A DNA stretch of 64,000 nucleotides from Cinclus cinclus (GCF_963662255.1 NC_085048.1:100608229-100672228), one strand, 5' to 3'. Numbered from the stretch's first letter, positions 39,901 to 52,192 are shown. A program made the numbers and translations. The notes: a model not told the origin generated them from the letters alone.

Positions 39901-40377
39901 CCTTGGCTGAAATGGAATCCTGTAGTACCACAGCTTCAGTTTCTGCTCCAGATTACAGGCTTCTGTAGATCTGGCACTCATTTATGTCATTATTTATGTA
40001 AATATTTATATTCTTCCCCGTGTGACTGTCTCATACATCCTAGGACATCTAAAATCATCTGTCCTGTCCCAGATACTCTTCAAATGCTGGGGAAGAAACA
40101 CCTGTTTAGAAGCAAACTGTCTGCAAGCAATCAGATGTTGCATTAGCAGTTATGTCTATTCTCCCATCAGTTTTTTGCTGTAGGAGCACGCTGTCCTAAT
40201 TTGCTTAAGATTTCACTATCAGACATTGTAGGTCTGTCAGATATTGAGCAAACGTGGCTGTCACTTGGTTCACAGTTTTCAACACCTCTCTCTTCATATA
40301 CATATCTGTATGGGAAGCGCTATGGGGATCAGTAAGTTTGCGTTGTTTTTTAATAGGTTGTATAAAACAACTTGATC

Positions 40378-40429
40378 AAATCTGATCCAGAAACATACGT
40401 AAAGTTTCATCCACCTCTGGATCAGATTT
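40378..40429. repeat. Perfect 14-bp inverted repeat, 24-nt spacer
   Basis: AAATCTGATCCAGA at 40378-40391 is matched by its exact reverse complement TCTGGATCAGATTT at 40416-40429. It could form a stem-loop in RNA or be the end structure of a small palindromic element. No target-site duplication or terminal repeat beyond this is evident. Confidence 0.9.
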
Positions 40430-41689
40430 TATACCTGGCAGGGAACTTATATTTAAAGACTTTATTGTTGTCCCTGTAGTTTTATTTCAAGGATATACCT
40501 GTCTGCACTTACTGCTGCTGTATTGGAAGTGGCCATAGTTGCGGGAGAATATTTAATTAGAGCTTGTTTTCTCTGTAGAGAAGACTTGCATGAAAACATG
40601 AGTTCTTGGGGCTCAGTTTCCTTGATACAGCTCCACTCAACTGGCATACCTCTTTGCTGGGGAGTTACTCAGGGCCAGCACACAGGTTTGGTACAGTGGT
40701 ACTCTGTGCAGTTCAATTCTTCACTCTCCCCTAGGTGCAAATCTGGCTCATGCCAATTAGCACAATTCCAAGGGATGCAGGACATTAATGCAATGAAAAA
40801 TGATCTCCTTATTGTAACGATAGTGTTAACAACTATGTAAGTATTATTCATGCTACTGCATAGCTGTAATTTTTTTCTTTGCTAAATTCAATTATATTTT
40901 TTAACTATTGCTTGTAAAGGGGTTGCCAGAAGTGTGTTTAATAGACTTCAAGATGAGTTTACATTATTATTGCAGCAAGAAATTTCAATTTCTGTGTCCC
41001 TTATATTCAGTATTTTATACTGATGTCCATTCTAATAGCACTCTGAGATTTGATGTCAAAGTTGATTTCTCCATTTGAGAAACTGAGGGCATTTTGGAAG
41101 GGTTCTGCATTAGGGGAGAGCTTTGAAACATTATGGCTAATTATAGAAAATGGGACTCAGGAGGTATTGTATTTAAAGCTGACTTTGCTGCATTGCCATC
41201 ACTCCCATTGCCTTCCTTGGCATCAAAATCTTGCTGCAAGGAGTTCTCTTGCTGCAGTATCTTACTTGAAACCAGCTAAGCTGAGGATCAACACACAAAA
41301 GTTGCATCTCCTGATTGTGTTTTTGGTTTCCAATAAGTTAATGAAATCGTAGACTTGTAAAACTCCTTGGTAAAACATCCATTCTCTTTGAATTCCACCT
41401 ATAGCCTTTCTGTGTTGCATGTCTTTATGCTGAACCAGTAGATTCCCTGCATTTGTGCCTGGAAGGTAAATTTGCTGTGTGGCAGGCCACTGAGAAGCTA
41501 TTTTGATTTGAGATGCCAGCATATTTTTTTAAAGCCATTAAACTGTGGATTAACATATCAAAGGGGTATTTGCTCAAGATTTTTAGATGAAGCCAAAAAT
41601 AAAATTGCTGAGTAACTCTGGGCTGCTGCTTATGTTGCCTGTTTTACCACAGAAATTAGGGGTTACAAATAAACAATTTTGAAAAGGTA

Positions 41690-42240
41690 ATGAGGGAAAT
41701 GCGGGGAATGGAGTCCCCCAGGGATCACTCTTTGGACGTATTTTCATCAGTGGGGTGGAAAAAGGGGTGAGGAGAAATAATGGACAATATGTGTTGACAA
41801 TACTGAATTCTTCAGGTTGGTGAAAAATTAGGTCTGAGCAAGAAACACTGCAGAAGTTTCTTGTTGGCACTGTGTACAATGCTGACAAAAGATCAGAAAA
41901 AAATGCAGGTCACTAAATAAAGCCAAAGAATTAATTGGAAAGGAAAATGGTCCCAAAAATGCATAAACACCAGTGTGTTCTAAATTTAGTATTTTTGCAA
42001 CTGAGGAAGGATGTATGTAGTCCCTAAGAGGTGAAACTGTGAACTGTGGCAAGAAGGCAAATAGAACATTAAAAGTCCTTAAAAAGCAACAGAAAAGAAG
42101 ACAAAGCATCCTTGGCAGATGTATAAATCCCTACTGTGCCCTCAAGTGGGGTATGGAATTTTAATTTTCATCCTCTGCATCTCAAAAAGGTCTGATTGAT
42201 TTTTGCAGAGTGAAGAGAAAGTCAAGCATGAAAATACAGA
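41690..42240 (+). mobile_element. Ancient CR1/L3-type LINE relic, ORF2 3' part
   Basis: A degenerate plus-strand LINE fragment. At 41713-41727 the frame reads VPQGS, followed by LFGRIFIS, resembling the conserved VPQGS.LGP.LF..FI reverse-transcriptase motif of CR1 elements. Further on, the stretch about 41975-42195 follows the C-terminal CR1/L3 consensus as I recall it: AAGAAGGCAAATAGAACATTA, then ATGTATAAATCC with GTGCCCTCAAG, then CATCTCAAAAAGG. Multiple stops and indels show it is inactive. The subfamily is assigned from memory, without alignment. Confidence 0.8.
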
Positions 42241-45200
42241 TTTTTTTTTAATTCATTTTTATGGGTTCAAATCCATGTAAGGACAAGGAGGCTGGACTAG
42301 AATTATATAGATTAAGATTCTTCTAGGTTGGGAAAAGACAAATAGAGAGGCAGAATTTATTTAAGTCTAGAAAATTATGAGTTATGTAATCAGCTGAGTA
42401 GGAAAGCACAGCAGACAAGAACAGTCAAAGTAAACTGTCATGACACTGTCAGGCAATTTCATTATAAAAATGGAAACACTTTTACAGATTAAATGAATTG
42501 TCAAAAGTCACAATTTATTTCCTCAACATTTTTAGGTTGAAAAATGATGAATACATTCATAGTTATCCCTTGATGACTGCTGAAGGTGATAAGACAGAGT
42601 CATAAAATCTCAGTCACTAATTGTTAAAGTTGGAAGATTCTATATATTTTTTAGAATCTTTGCCCAAACAATTCCTATAGTTGAAGGTATGGAGTAGAAA
42701 ATGTGCTGCCTAGTGCAGGTGTTATTACAGGTAATAAGACAATTCAGCAGAGCACCTGTTGTGTAATGGTGTAACTGATGATCTCTGAATGGTTTCAGGT
42801 ATTTGTTGGAAATCTGCTCTATTTGATTTCAGTGCCAGCAACAGTTGAATTACATCTTCCTTCACTGTATAGCTGCTGTTCCAAATGCACAGTCTCCAAA
42901 TCCACCTTCTTCTGAGATGAAATGATATCATATGATACGATAACAGAAAAAGTCAACAGTAATGTAGTGCAAAATTACAGCCATTGCTTCACTGACCAAT
43001 TCAGCCAATTTAGAGTGGCTGAAATTGAACATCCTCATGATGCTCAGTCACTCACTCATATACCCCTCACTTGAATCAGAAATGCTGCACAGAAATAGCC
43101 CTGCTACCACTCTCTCACTCCAGAAACAGAAAATGTTTTGATTATTCTTTCTTGAGACTCTCTCTTTACTTTTTTGTGGGACTCCAGGGATGGATTAAAT
43201 GCTCTTTGTTTTCATCACTGTTTTTTAGATGAGGTGTCACTGTGTTTTTTGAATTTTTTTCTCCCAGCCTTGTACTAACTGTTCAAAGACTCTTGGGTTG
43301 TTTTCTTTAGAGCCTGGAGAATGTGGATCACATCTGGCTCCACATTCTCCGTGCTTCACTGCTATCTATGCTCAATCCTCCCAGCTGTTTGTATTCAGGA
43401 CAGTGACAGTGGTTACCTGATTAAATACACCTGTCATACTGACAGCATCAAATGGCACCTGCTAAAATGAGAGTTCCACAACAGCAGAGTTTTATTGTGG
43501 AAGAAGGATGCTACAGTGCAGTAGTCTGTTAGGAACTTTCCTGTGCCTTCACCAATAAGGTTTACAGCAATAAAGTGTTTCTTAATAAAATCAATGAACA
43601 GAAACATCATAACTCTCTTCTGGGCTCAGGTGCATTATCACATCATCACAGCTTAATGCCAATTGATTAAAGAGCATCAAGCTACAATGCCACTTGAACT
43701 TCCATATATGACCATAAATATGCTCTTAGCCCATGGCAAATGTAAGGTAATAGGACTGCGTTTTATCCTATCTGAAATATTTGCTTTATTTCATCACTGT
43801 GTGTACACAGCTGCTATGACTTATGTGAAATTTGACTTGACCATGTATTTAACTCATCTTCATAAAATGTATTTTGTGGTAAATAGGTTTCCCTAAAAGA
43901 GCAATTAGCTTGAGGTAGGAGTGCATGTGTAGCATTTCTTCAAAGGTGTTCCCTCACATGGTGAGAGCCAGCCCTGCATTCCTTCTCCCCTGCAGGGCAG
44001 TAAGTGTTTCCAAAGTCTAAATATGTTTCTGTTCAGCCCAACCAGCATTACTTTCTTTTCTGGGTTTCCTTAACAGCCTTTCTATTTTCTCTTGTGCCCA
44101 GCAACACTTTTTCCTTTTTTAAAATTACTTTTTCTCCCAAAAAAACATTGGGTAATCCAGGATTGGACCAGCAAGTTACAACAGAAATCTAAATCCTTTG
44201 AGAATAAAGACATTTTAATGCAATATGAAGATCAATAATACTCTGTCCTTACAAGTGTAGTAAATTGACAATTGTTATTGATACAAATATTCTGTTTCAG
44301 GTTTCTACATTACATAACTAGTTAACCTACATTTTTAGTTCATCCTTCCCACAGGCAGAAATGGATTAATGGTATTTCTTCATATGCTGGCAGTTTTGTT
44401 TTAATATGTTAAAATATATGTCTTGGGTATTTGTTTGTTTGTTTTGAGTTTTTTTTAACAGGGCACTATTTTTTTCTGGATTGTGGTTTGTTAATTTTGC
44501 ATTAGCAGACTACAGTCACGGTCTAGTAACAGCCAAAGGCCATCATATTTTGCAAAAATAAGGGAGTTACCACTCTTCCAAAGAATAATATGATGAGCCT
44601 ATTGAATATGGCAACTGAAAAACTTAGCCTCTTTAATTTCAAAATGGAAATATTAATATCTTGTAATTACAAAATATTTTGTCCGCACACTGTTGTAAAT
44701 TTCTGGAATTTGCTCAGAATGGGATCACTAATTCCAACAAGCAAGGCTGTGTGTCTTCTTCCTTTTTTTTTTCTTTACTTTTGCTCTTCTCTTTTTTGTT
44801 TTTAAGAAACCTTAGAATTAAGGGAGACGCCACTGAAAATAGGATTAAAAGCATTTTTGAAATCAGAACAGACACAGAAGGCAGGTATCATAACTGTTTT
44901 GGATACTTCTTCGGGTCTGGAGATCATGGTAAAGCTGCCCTGTTTTAGGCAGGATTTGTTTTATATAGGTTAGTTGCTGCAATGGGTTGCACAAGACTTC
45001 CAGAAGCAGTTAGGCACAGTGTAGGTGAGCTTTTAATGCTGCCCTTCCCTTTTTATAGCTCTGTCTTGCGAGACAGAGCATTGTGGTTTCCATTTAATCA
45101 CCTTGGAAATAATTGTCCAGTTGCACAATAAAACATTGCCTATCTTTCATAAGTTTCACATGTTTCAAAATAGACAAGGGAGTGGTGTTGAAGACATCTG

Positions 45201-45409
45201 CAGCTGAGGACATGAGAGGAGAGAAAATGGAAGATACTTGGAGTGGTCAGTAGCAACTGCAGTGTTAAAGGTCCTCTTCTTCAGCTGATACAGTGTGAGA
45301 TCTAAATGTCTCTTCTAATTAGAGAAAAAGATTTGCCCCGAGGTCAAAGGGTCTGAGCTTTGCTGAGATTAAACGTATTAATCACAAGTTTCTGTTGTGT
45401 TTTTTTCAG

Positions 45410-45601
45410 AAGAATGGAGTATCAAATGGAACTCTCTACAAAAAAACATTTATTGAGCACTTTGAACAGGCACCAATGTATGTTGCAGTTTTTACTTTCG
45501 TGGGGTTTGCAGTGGGAACAATATTTGGCTACCTGCGAGATTTTATGAGAGCCTGGGGAATAGAAAAACGTAACATTGCTGCGGAGAGAGAACAACAAAA
45601 A
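45410..45601 (+). CDS. SPTLC3: SPTLC3 coding exon 2 (membrane anchor)
   Basis: This exon encodes residues 40-103, 64 complete codons in phase 0 at both ends. Residues 62-81 ([20 protein letters not shown]) form the single hydrophobic N-terminal segment that anchors SPTLC2/3-type subunits in the ER membrane. It is followed by the conserved amphipathic [11 protein letters not shown] stretch and a charged AEREQQK tail. The acceptor is TTTTTTCAG at 45401-45409 with a second AG three bases on (CAGAAG), so residue K40 may be optionally included. The donor is GTATGT at 45602. The join E-Q-Q-K to D-F-V-P with exon 3 reproduces the family sequence. Confidence 0.96.
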
Positions 45602-47060
45602 GTATGTATGAAAAAAGTCATTATGTATCCACAGCTGAGTTTTCCCCTGCTTGCAAGTGATTTCCAGCAACTTGTGGAAATAACAAGGCAGACAATTTTC
45701 ATTTTACTGAACGTTGTACAGGGGTGGAGGACTGACACACCCTGCAGTGGAGTTGTACGCATGTGCATGATTATGTACCTACATTTATGTAAAATATCAT
45801 TTTTACCCATTTTACATGTTCACCTCATTCTAAGAGTGCCATAATACTCTCAGCAAAGCAGAATCTCAGTATATTAGGTCAGTCCACAGAAAAAAAAAGT
45901 TCATAAATGCCTTATTAAATATATCATATTTTCAAATCCCTTCAACCCAAATTTCCTTTGTTCCATCTGGCTCTCTTGCACTGTCTTTCACAGCAAGGCA
46001 TTTCTAATTTTGTTATAATTGAATTCTTGTAACTCCTAAAATTTTTTAATCCCACATAGTTCCAAGTGAGACTTGCACATTAGCAAGATCAACTGCCTTC
46101 CAACTTTGTTTAGAATTTTTGGTTGTTCCTCCTCTGTGCAGTTTGAGTAACATTTACAGTAACACCTGGCATAATGAAGGAAAAACACAAACAGTTTTAC
46201 TGTTTCTCTTGCAAATAAAATTCTTGAAACTGTTTCCTGCTTTAGATTTTCAAAGATGCATGCATAACTTAATGAATAGCACTTTCAATTCACTTCATGA
46301 TTTGGCCATTTGTTTATTCCAGTTGTGCCAGTTAAATTATTTTGTCCTTCACTACAGATTACACATTTATTTAATTCTCCCACGTTAGCTGCATGCCATG
46401 TTATTTTATCAGTTTATTGTATGCAGTGCTCAACACGTACATATTTCTGTTTCACGTAAAGATTTATTTACATTTCATTTCTATGGATAGACATAAATTC
46501 TCAACCAAAAAAATTGTTTTAACTGGGTATTTGCATTTCCATGTTAGGGCAGTAATGCCCAAATCACATATACTGGAATAGCTTTTGTCTAATGTATCCA
46601 GCATTTCATGAAATGTAGTGAGTTGTTTATCCTACTTTTCTGCAATCTGCTCCACACATAGAAAAATGCTCAATTTAAAGCAACTGATTTCTTCAAGTGA
46701 AAGAATCTAGATTTTTTTTTTTCCATTTTCAACTTTCAGGATATATAGGGAGAGTTAGACCAACTTGTTGACCCTTAAAAAAAAGCAAAAAACTTACCAA
46801 CCATAAAAGAAAACAGAAAACCCTCAGTCTTAAAACAGAAACAAACAAAATACTCTAGCCTCTAAGAAATACAATATTGTGTGTTAAAAGAATTATAGTA
46901 AGACATTTGCTGTTTGGAGTTGTAAGTGACATAGGAACATGTGGCTGCTGTGGCTCTCTCTTTACTGATAAATCAGTTTCTCCTTGTTAATAGGAATTAC
47001 TTGGGTACAGAAGCAGATATTTTTCCCAGCAACATAACCCTGTACATGTTTTCAAACCAG
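45602..47060 (+). other. SPTLC3: SPTLC3 intron 2
   Basis: 1,459-base intron, GTATGT donor, AAACCAG acceptor, phase 0. Nothing further recognised in it. Confidence 0.95.
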
Positions 47061-47215
47061 GATTTTGTGCCACTTTATCAAGATTTTGAGAACTTTTACA
47101 CCAGAAACCTCTATTTGAGAATACGGGATAACTGGAATCGTCCAATTTGCAGTGTCCCTGGGCCACAGTTTGACCTCATGGAGCGTGTTACAGATGATTA
47201 CAACTGGACATTTAG
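47061..47215 (+). CDS. SPTLC3: SPTLC3 coding exon 3
   Basis: This exon encodes residues 104-154 and two bases of R155. It carries the block [18 protein letters not shown] followed by [11 protein letters not shown] and [15 protein letters not shown], nearly invariant in SPTLC2/SPTLC3 proteins and leading into the PLP-dependent fold. FVPLYQDF and FDLMERV favour SPTLC3 over SPTLC2, which has FVSLYQDF and VDIMERQ. The acceptor AAACCAG ends at 47060 and has a weak pyrimidine tract. The donor GTGAGT starts at 47216. The split AG|G arginine codon joins exon 4 in phase 2. Confidence 0.96.
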
Positions 47216-48129
47216 GTGAGTCATCTTACACTCTACTGCTTTCAGCTTCATGAACATGGTCCTGACAGCTCGGCAAAGCACAGAAAGTTGTGTCAAGATC
47301 CTTGTCTAATATCCATCAGCACGTTTCTTTCTGCAGTCAGTACCATGCTGACAATCTGACCCGTTTCTTCTGAGTATTTGTTTGGAAATGCAGTATAGAT
47401 TTCCAGCTCGACTGCAAATGGGTTTAGCTTTGTCAGCACAAGACTGCTCACACACCATTTATAAAAATAGACCTTGAGTCAGAATATTACAATAAAATTA
47501 GTTTTATCCCTTGGTTAGGTTTTAATTCATAATTTCTTGCATTGCATGAATGTGGCTTCTTGCCTTCATAGTGAGTCTTTGGCAGTGGGTTTTAAGCAGA
47601 TTACAGCTTGAAGGTGTTGGTGTATTGCAGCTGAATTGCACAGCTATGAAAATTTGCAGCATAGATAGTGTGTAGGTCTGCTATATTTGAGCTTAATTGA
47701 GAATGCATCATAGTGCTTCCCATATTTTCATCAATTTTAAATTCTGTGTGTGTAAGAGAACACCGATGACTTAATGGAAACAGTTGACAATTTGCTTGGA
47801 AAATCAGTGTCTGTAAGTTGTTCCTTAAATAAAGTTTTAAGTTTGTTTGTTTGTTTATTAAATCCATAAAAGCAGCCATTCACTCTATACCAGTATATTG
47901 CCATCTACAGCGTGGCTTCTAGAAAGCACTCCGACCATGAAGCAGTACTTAATTAGGGAAAGAGAAAGGCTAGAAAAACTTGCGGGTTGTTAGAGTATGA
48001 GGATTGTAAATTCCCAAGTAGGAACTTGATGCTGGAACAAAATTTGGTGGGAAAATTTCGGGATTTTTTCTTTTCATTTGGGATTGGAGGAAAAATTTCA
48101 CTACTGTTCAAATTTTGTTTTGATTATAG
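47216..48129 (+). other. SPTLC3: SPTLC3 intron 3
   Basis: 914-base intron, GTGAGT donor, TTATAG acceptor, phase 2. It includes a short (TTTG)n run near 47840; nothing else recognised. Confidence 0.95.
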
Positions 48130-48278
48130 GTTTACAGGAAGGACTATCAAGAATGTAATCAATATGGGTTCTTATAACTACCTCGGCTTTGCAGAAACGG
48201 ATGTTAATGCTTTGAAAACTGTGACCATAGAGTTAGAAAAATATGGGACAGGAGTCTGCAGTACCAGGCAAGAAATGG
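48130..48278 (+). CDS. SPTLC3: SPTLC3 coding exon 4 (start of alpha-oxoamine synthase core)
   Basis: This exon encodes the end of R155, residues 156-204 and the first base of G205. It contains INMGSYNYLGFA, the N-terminal signature of alpha-oxoamine synthases, and YGTGVCSTRQEMG, the conserved glycine-rich/STR motif near the substrate pocket. In human SPTLC3, as I recall, the equivalents are NFLGLA and ASTRHEMG, so this exon looks more SPTLC2-like there, while FTGRTIKNV is SPTLC3-like. The intervening stretch (residues about 177-192) matches neither human paralogue closely. Acceptor GATTATAG ends at 48129; donor GTGAGT starts at 48279; exit phase 1. Confidence 0.95.
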
Positions 48279-51109
48279 GTGAGTAAACAGCAAGATGGCC
48301 ACCAAAGGTTCTGCATTATATTCTTTTTCTCACACATATCTTAAAAGAATTGGATACTTAGAGAACTTTAATCACATCATCAATTACTTGTTTCACAATT
48401 AAAAGGAATGTTGTGCTTTATTTGTTCTCACATGAGAGTTTTTTCCAAAAGGAAAACTAATACTGATTTTCGGAAAAGCAAACCCAAATGTGTCGTATAC
48501 TGGCCTGGGATTTTTAATGATGGAAGTAACAGGCTTATTTTTTAAGAGAAGTAAAAAAACACTTTGAGATGTCAACAATTATTCTGGGGCAAATTCAACT
48601 TCATCACAGGTTTATATTAGTTACCACACACAGAGGTTTCAGATTTGTAAAATTATCTTTTACATAATGTTTTTAATCGCATGTTCTAAGACTGTATTGG
48701 AATGTTTTATGAGATGCTACTTGCACAAAACAGAAATTTCTAGTTTGCCTTTAGCAAATAAATTCAGGAAGGCTCCATCTGACATTTTTGGCTTATATGT
48801 CCTTTATGATTTGTCTGCTTTGTTACTTTATAGGCTGCATGCAGTGTTACCTTCAACTTTCTGCTTTTACACAAAGCCTTGTATTCCTTATGGTACAATC
48901 ATCTTACATTTCAGAAAAAAAACTGTTTCAAGACATAGAAATGCAAGCGGTGGTTTCTCTTCAGGCTTTACCTTTATTGGGAGTTATCAAAAAGAAAAAT
49001 AAAAGGACTTCCCAGAATGGAGAAGTCTATATAAGACTTCTTTTGTTCTAATCCAGCAACCTAAAAAACTACATTTTTTTATCTTACAGGAAAAATACTG
49101 TATTTAATTTAGTTTTTTATTTAAATTCTCCATCTCAGACTAAAACGTAATGCAAACCTTGTCACCTGCTTCTTATCTTGTCACTGTGGTTTGATTTGCC
49201 AATAATAATTATGTCAGTGACACCGCTCAGAGAGGGTTTACAGATTGACCCTACTTTCCTTTGGTAGGTGACCCATCTGGTGACTGTAGTATATTATTTA
49301 ACCTGAATTGCATACTTGAAAGTGGTCACCACTGCTAGTCCTTTAAGGTATTGAAGGAAGCTTTCTCTTTTTCTCCCAGATTCTATTTTGTCTTAAGAAT
49401 ATTTCAAGTTGTTTTCAGGACATCTAAGATTATGACTAGTGTTCCTTATTCTGTAACTTTTGCTGAATTTTTAGCGGAAGATTTCTTCAAAAAGACAAAA
49501 AAAAGAAAAACAAAAATAACTCAAAGCAACCCAACTTATTAGAAGATTGGTTCTGTGTTCAAATATTAAAAATCTTATTAGGCAACTTCATGTAGTCTAT
49601 TTGACAGCCGATGTGTAGAGATTTCTAGGATTTTCTCTTCATCTGAACTGCTGTGGTGTACTCAAAGTTGTCTTGACTGATTGAGCAAGGTTTTAGATTC
49701 ATTCTACTTGCCTTCACAACAAACAGTCCCATGAACTGCATCAAGACTATTCACAATGCAAGAATGGGCTGCAGATAAATAACATCCTAGAAGCCTTGTG
49801 AGTCTCCATCTTTTGGAAGTGAATTTTGAAGAGCAGCTTGGACATCAACCTATTGAGAAATGGAAGCAGGGTGTTTAGGCCTGACTTAGCTGGTGTAAAT
49901 GAGCAGTCACAGCAGTTTGTCCTGGACAGGATTTGTGTTTGTGTGCTCCATGGAGAAAGGTGGCTGCACAGGGCAGGGCTGAGCAGTGGCTGTTTCGTTG
50001 GTGCTGGCTCTTCAGAGCCTGTCTGTCACCAAGACCTGTACAAACAACCTAAGAAAAACAGCCTCCTATTCATAGTGGATACTCTCTTTCCCTGTTCCTT
50101 TATGTTCTTGGGCTCCATTCTCACCACAAACAGAAAAATTCTGAGCTAAATATATCTAAGATAGAGACAGGAAATTAATTAAACATCTTAACTTTTTTAA
50201 TTGCCATTTCTCATCTTCGTCTTAGATAAAAAGTTTGATGAGTTTGTTTCTGGGCAGATCACATTTCAAAATTTCTGTTGTTATTGTGTGTGAAGCTAAA
50301 GTATTTTGAAGTATAAATGCACTGAGCTGCTAGAGCCAAGCCTGTAAATTGCCTGTAGGGTTTTAATCCAAGAGAGCACTTAAACATATTTATATTTTCA
50401 ATCTAATTGACTTTGAAAATACTGTTCTGCTTGTGTGCATTTAAGTGTCTGGCATGTTTGAGTTTTACCAAGATCTCTCTGTAAGCAATGGTAGCTCTCT
50501 TTTTGAGAAGAATCCTTCCACTACTTTCAGAGGATTTCAGAGAGAGGGTGGAACAAAGAAGACACAAATAATAGTAATGTGAGTGATATTTGAAAGCATA
50601 CATTATAGTAAAACTGTCCTTTATGGTCTTCTGCCTACACTCCTCCTCTTAAAACTGTGGAGGCTGTGGAGGGGGTATACAGTGGTGTTATATCAGAATC
50701 CTGCTGCAGGTAGTTTCCTCTTAGAACAGGGTTAAAACTGATAAAACCAGTGGCTGACTTTCCTATACTTATCCCCATAAAAAGATTTAAGGCTTTTCAC
50801 TCCATTTTTAATTCCATGCTCTTTTAAATTATAATAACAATAATAAATTACTTTCTTACTATAATGGCGTCATTTCAGACATGTTTTTGAGAGGTTTGCG
50901 GGACTTTCAATGTGAAATAAAAATACCTTCCTTTTTTTAAGACCAAGAATTATTATCCCTTAGGAGTAAGATCTTGAAGTCAGAAGTGGTACATCCATGG
51001 AAGCATTAACTTGCTGCTCCATGATCAGAAAGCAAATCAAACACCAAAAATTACTACAAAGTACACAGAAAACCAACCATAGAGACTCAGTATGCTGCTG
51101 CATAAAGCT

Positions 51110-51440
51110 GCTGTTTGTTCTTGTCTTGAATACTCTGTGCAGGTCGGATCAAAAATATTTAGCAAAATTGAAAAGTGTAAGAGAAGGGCCACAGGGATCA
51201 TCAAAGGCCTCAGACAGCTTCAGGGCGAAGAACTACTGAGCTTCCTGTCTTCAGCTGTCACAAAGGCCTGACATTTGTCTCAAAAAAAGAGCCTAAGGGG
51301 AGAAATTATAGAAATTTTCAACACAATGTGTGATGTGGAAGAATGGTCAGGGTTCACCGTCCATTGCCTTCCCCACTACCAGGTGTACAAGGCATTGTGT
51401 GAAGCTGTTAGGAGGTTTCCACCTAAATAAATGCTGGAGG
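51110..51440 (+). mobile_element. Ancient CR1/L3-type LINE relic (ORF2 C-terminal part)
   Basis: A degenerate plus-strand fragment matching the CR1/L3 consensus as I recall it at several ordered points: CTTGAATACTCTGTGCAGGTC near 51124, then AGAAGGGCCACAGGGATCATC near 51182, then AAAAAGAGCCTAAGGGGAGA near 51284 and GTGTGATGTGGAAGAATGG near 51327. The tail after 51350 fits more weakly. It covers a consensus region that overlaps the neighbouring younger CR1, so the two are separate insertions. Non-functional. Confidence 0.75.
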
Positions 51441-51845
51441 CTGCCAGACCCGAGGAGCTCATTGCTGCAGATGCCAGAACTTCACACTCCCTTGTGCGTG
51501 AGGGACTGGTCATGTGTGCAGAGAGTTCACTGATTGTTACTAGAAATAGCCAAACTGTACCTGATTTAGGGTGTCCTTATTAATTCTGAGAGATGCCAAC
51601 AGACGATACAGAGAGATCTGCACCCACCCTAGCTGACAAAATTGACCATGAGTGTTATTTAAATTTAAAAAAGCTTCTGTCAGCAGCAGTCTCTCCTGCA
51701 GGAAAAGGTCAATTTTTTTTATTTCTCTGCCTTGTTCATTATACACCAAGAAACCAACTGGGACATAAAAAGAAGTAGGAAGTTTTGGGTTTTAGGAATA
51801 TATATTGGGTCTGAGAAAATAAATCTTCAGTGCTGAAGGGTTTAA

Positions 51846-52192
51846 GTAGCCATGCAGTACCTCAAAGTAGCTACAAGAGAGATTGAGAGGGTTTTTTGCT
51901 AGGGTGTGGAGTGACAGGATAAGAGGGAATGGCTTCAAACTGACAGAGGGCAGGGTCAGATTAGATGTCAGGAAGAGATTGTTGCCTGTGATGGTGGTGA
52001 GGCACTGGAACAGGTTGTCCAGAGAAGCAGTGGATGCCCATTACTAGAAGTGTTCAAGGACAAGCTGGGTGGGGCTGGGAACAGCCTGATCCTGTGAAAG
52101 GTGTCCCTGTCCAAGGTGGGGGCATTGGAATGAGATGATCTTTATGGTTCCTTCCAGCAGAAACTATTCTGTGATTCATTCTATGATTCCAT
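51846..52192 (+). mobile_element. Avian CR1 LINE, truncated 3' end copy
   Basis: A 5'-truncated CR1 retroposon in sense orientation. It carries hallmark segments of the avian CR1 3' end: a CAGTACCT start, GAATGGCTTCAAACTG, GATTAGATGTCAGGAAGAGA, GTGAGGCACTGGAACAGGTT, GAAGTGTTCAAGGACAAGCT, GGTGTCCCTGTCC, ATGATCTTTATGGTTCCTTCC and the terminal ATTCTATGATTCC. CR1 ends in such ATTCTATG-type octamers, not in poly-A. Divergence is moderate, with scattered substitutions throughout. This is the strongest indicator that the genome is avian. Confidence 0.95.

Larger units (their letters stand above)
16957..45409 (+). other. SPTLC3: SPTLC3 intron 1 (28.5 kb)
   Basis: GTAAGG donor to TTTTTTCAG acceptor, phase 0. 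It holds no conserved coding exon that I recognise. Notable contents listed separately are a CpG-rich block at 30200-30590 with a possible alternative first exon, a mirror repeat at 30611-30656, a perfect 14-bp inverted repeat at 40378-40429, an ancient CR1 relic at 41690-42240, and several homopolymer tracts. The 169-codon plus-strand open frame at 32714-33223 shows no family resemblance and is taken as chance. Confidence 0.9.

Noticed and set aside
42598..42720. Possible reverse-oriented CR1 tail (AGTCATAAAATCTC...AAAGTTGGAAG)
   Set aside because: Only short, loose similarity to the reverse complement of the avian CR1 end; too diverged to support by eye.
51330..51540. Possible retroviral LTR (AATAAA-like signal in a moderately GC-rich stretch)
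   Set aside because: The first part continues the CR1/L3 consensus better than any LTR, and there are no TG...CA ends, direct repeats or primer-binding site.
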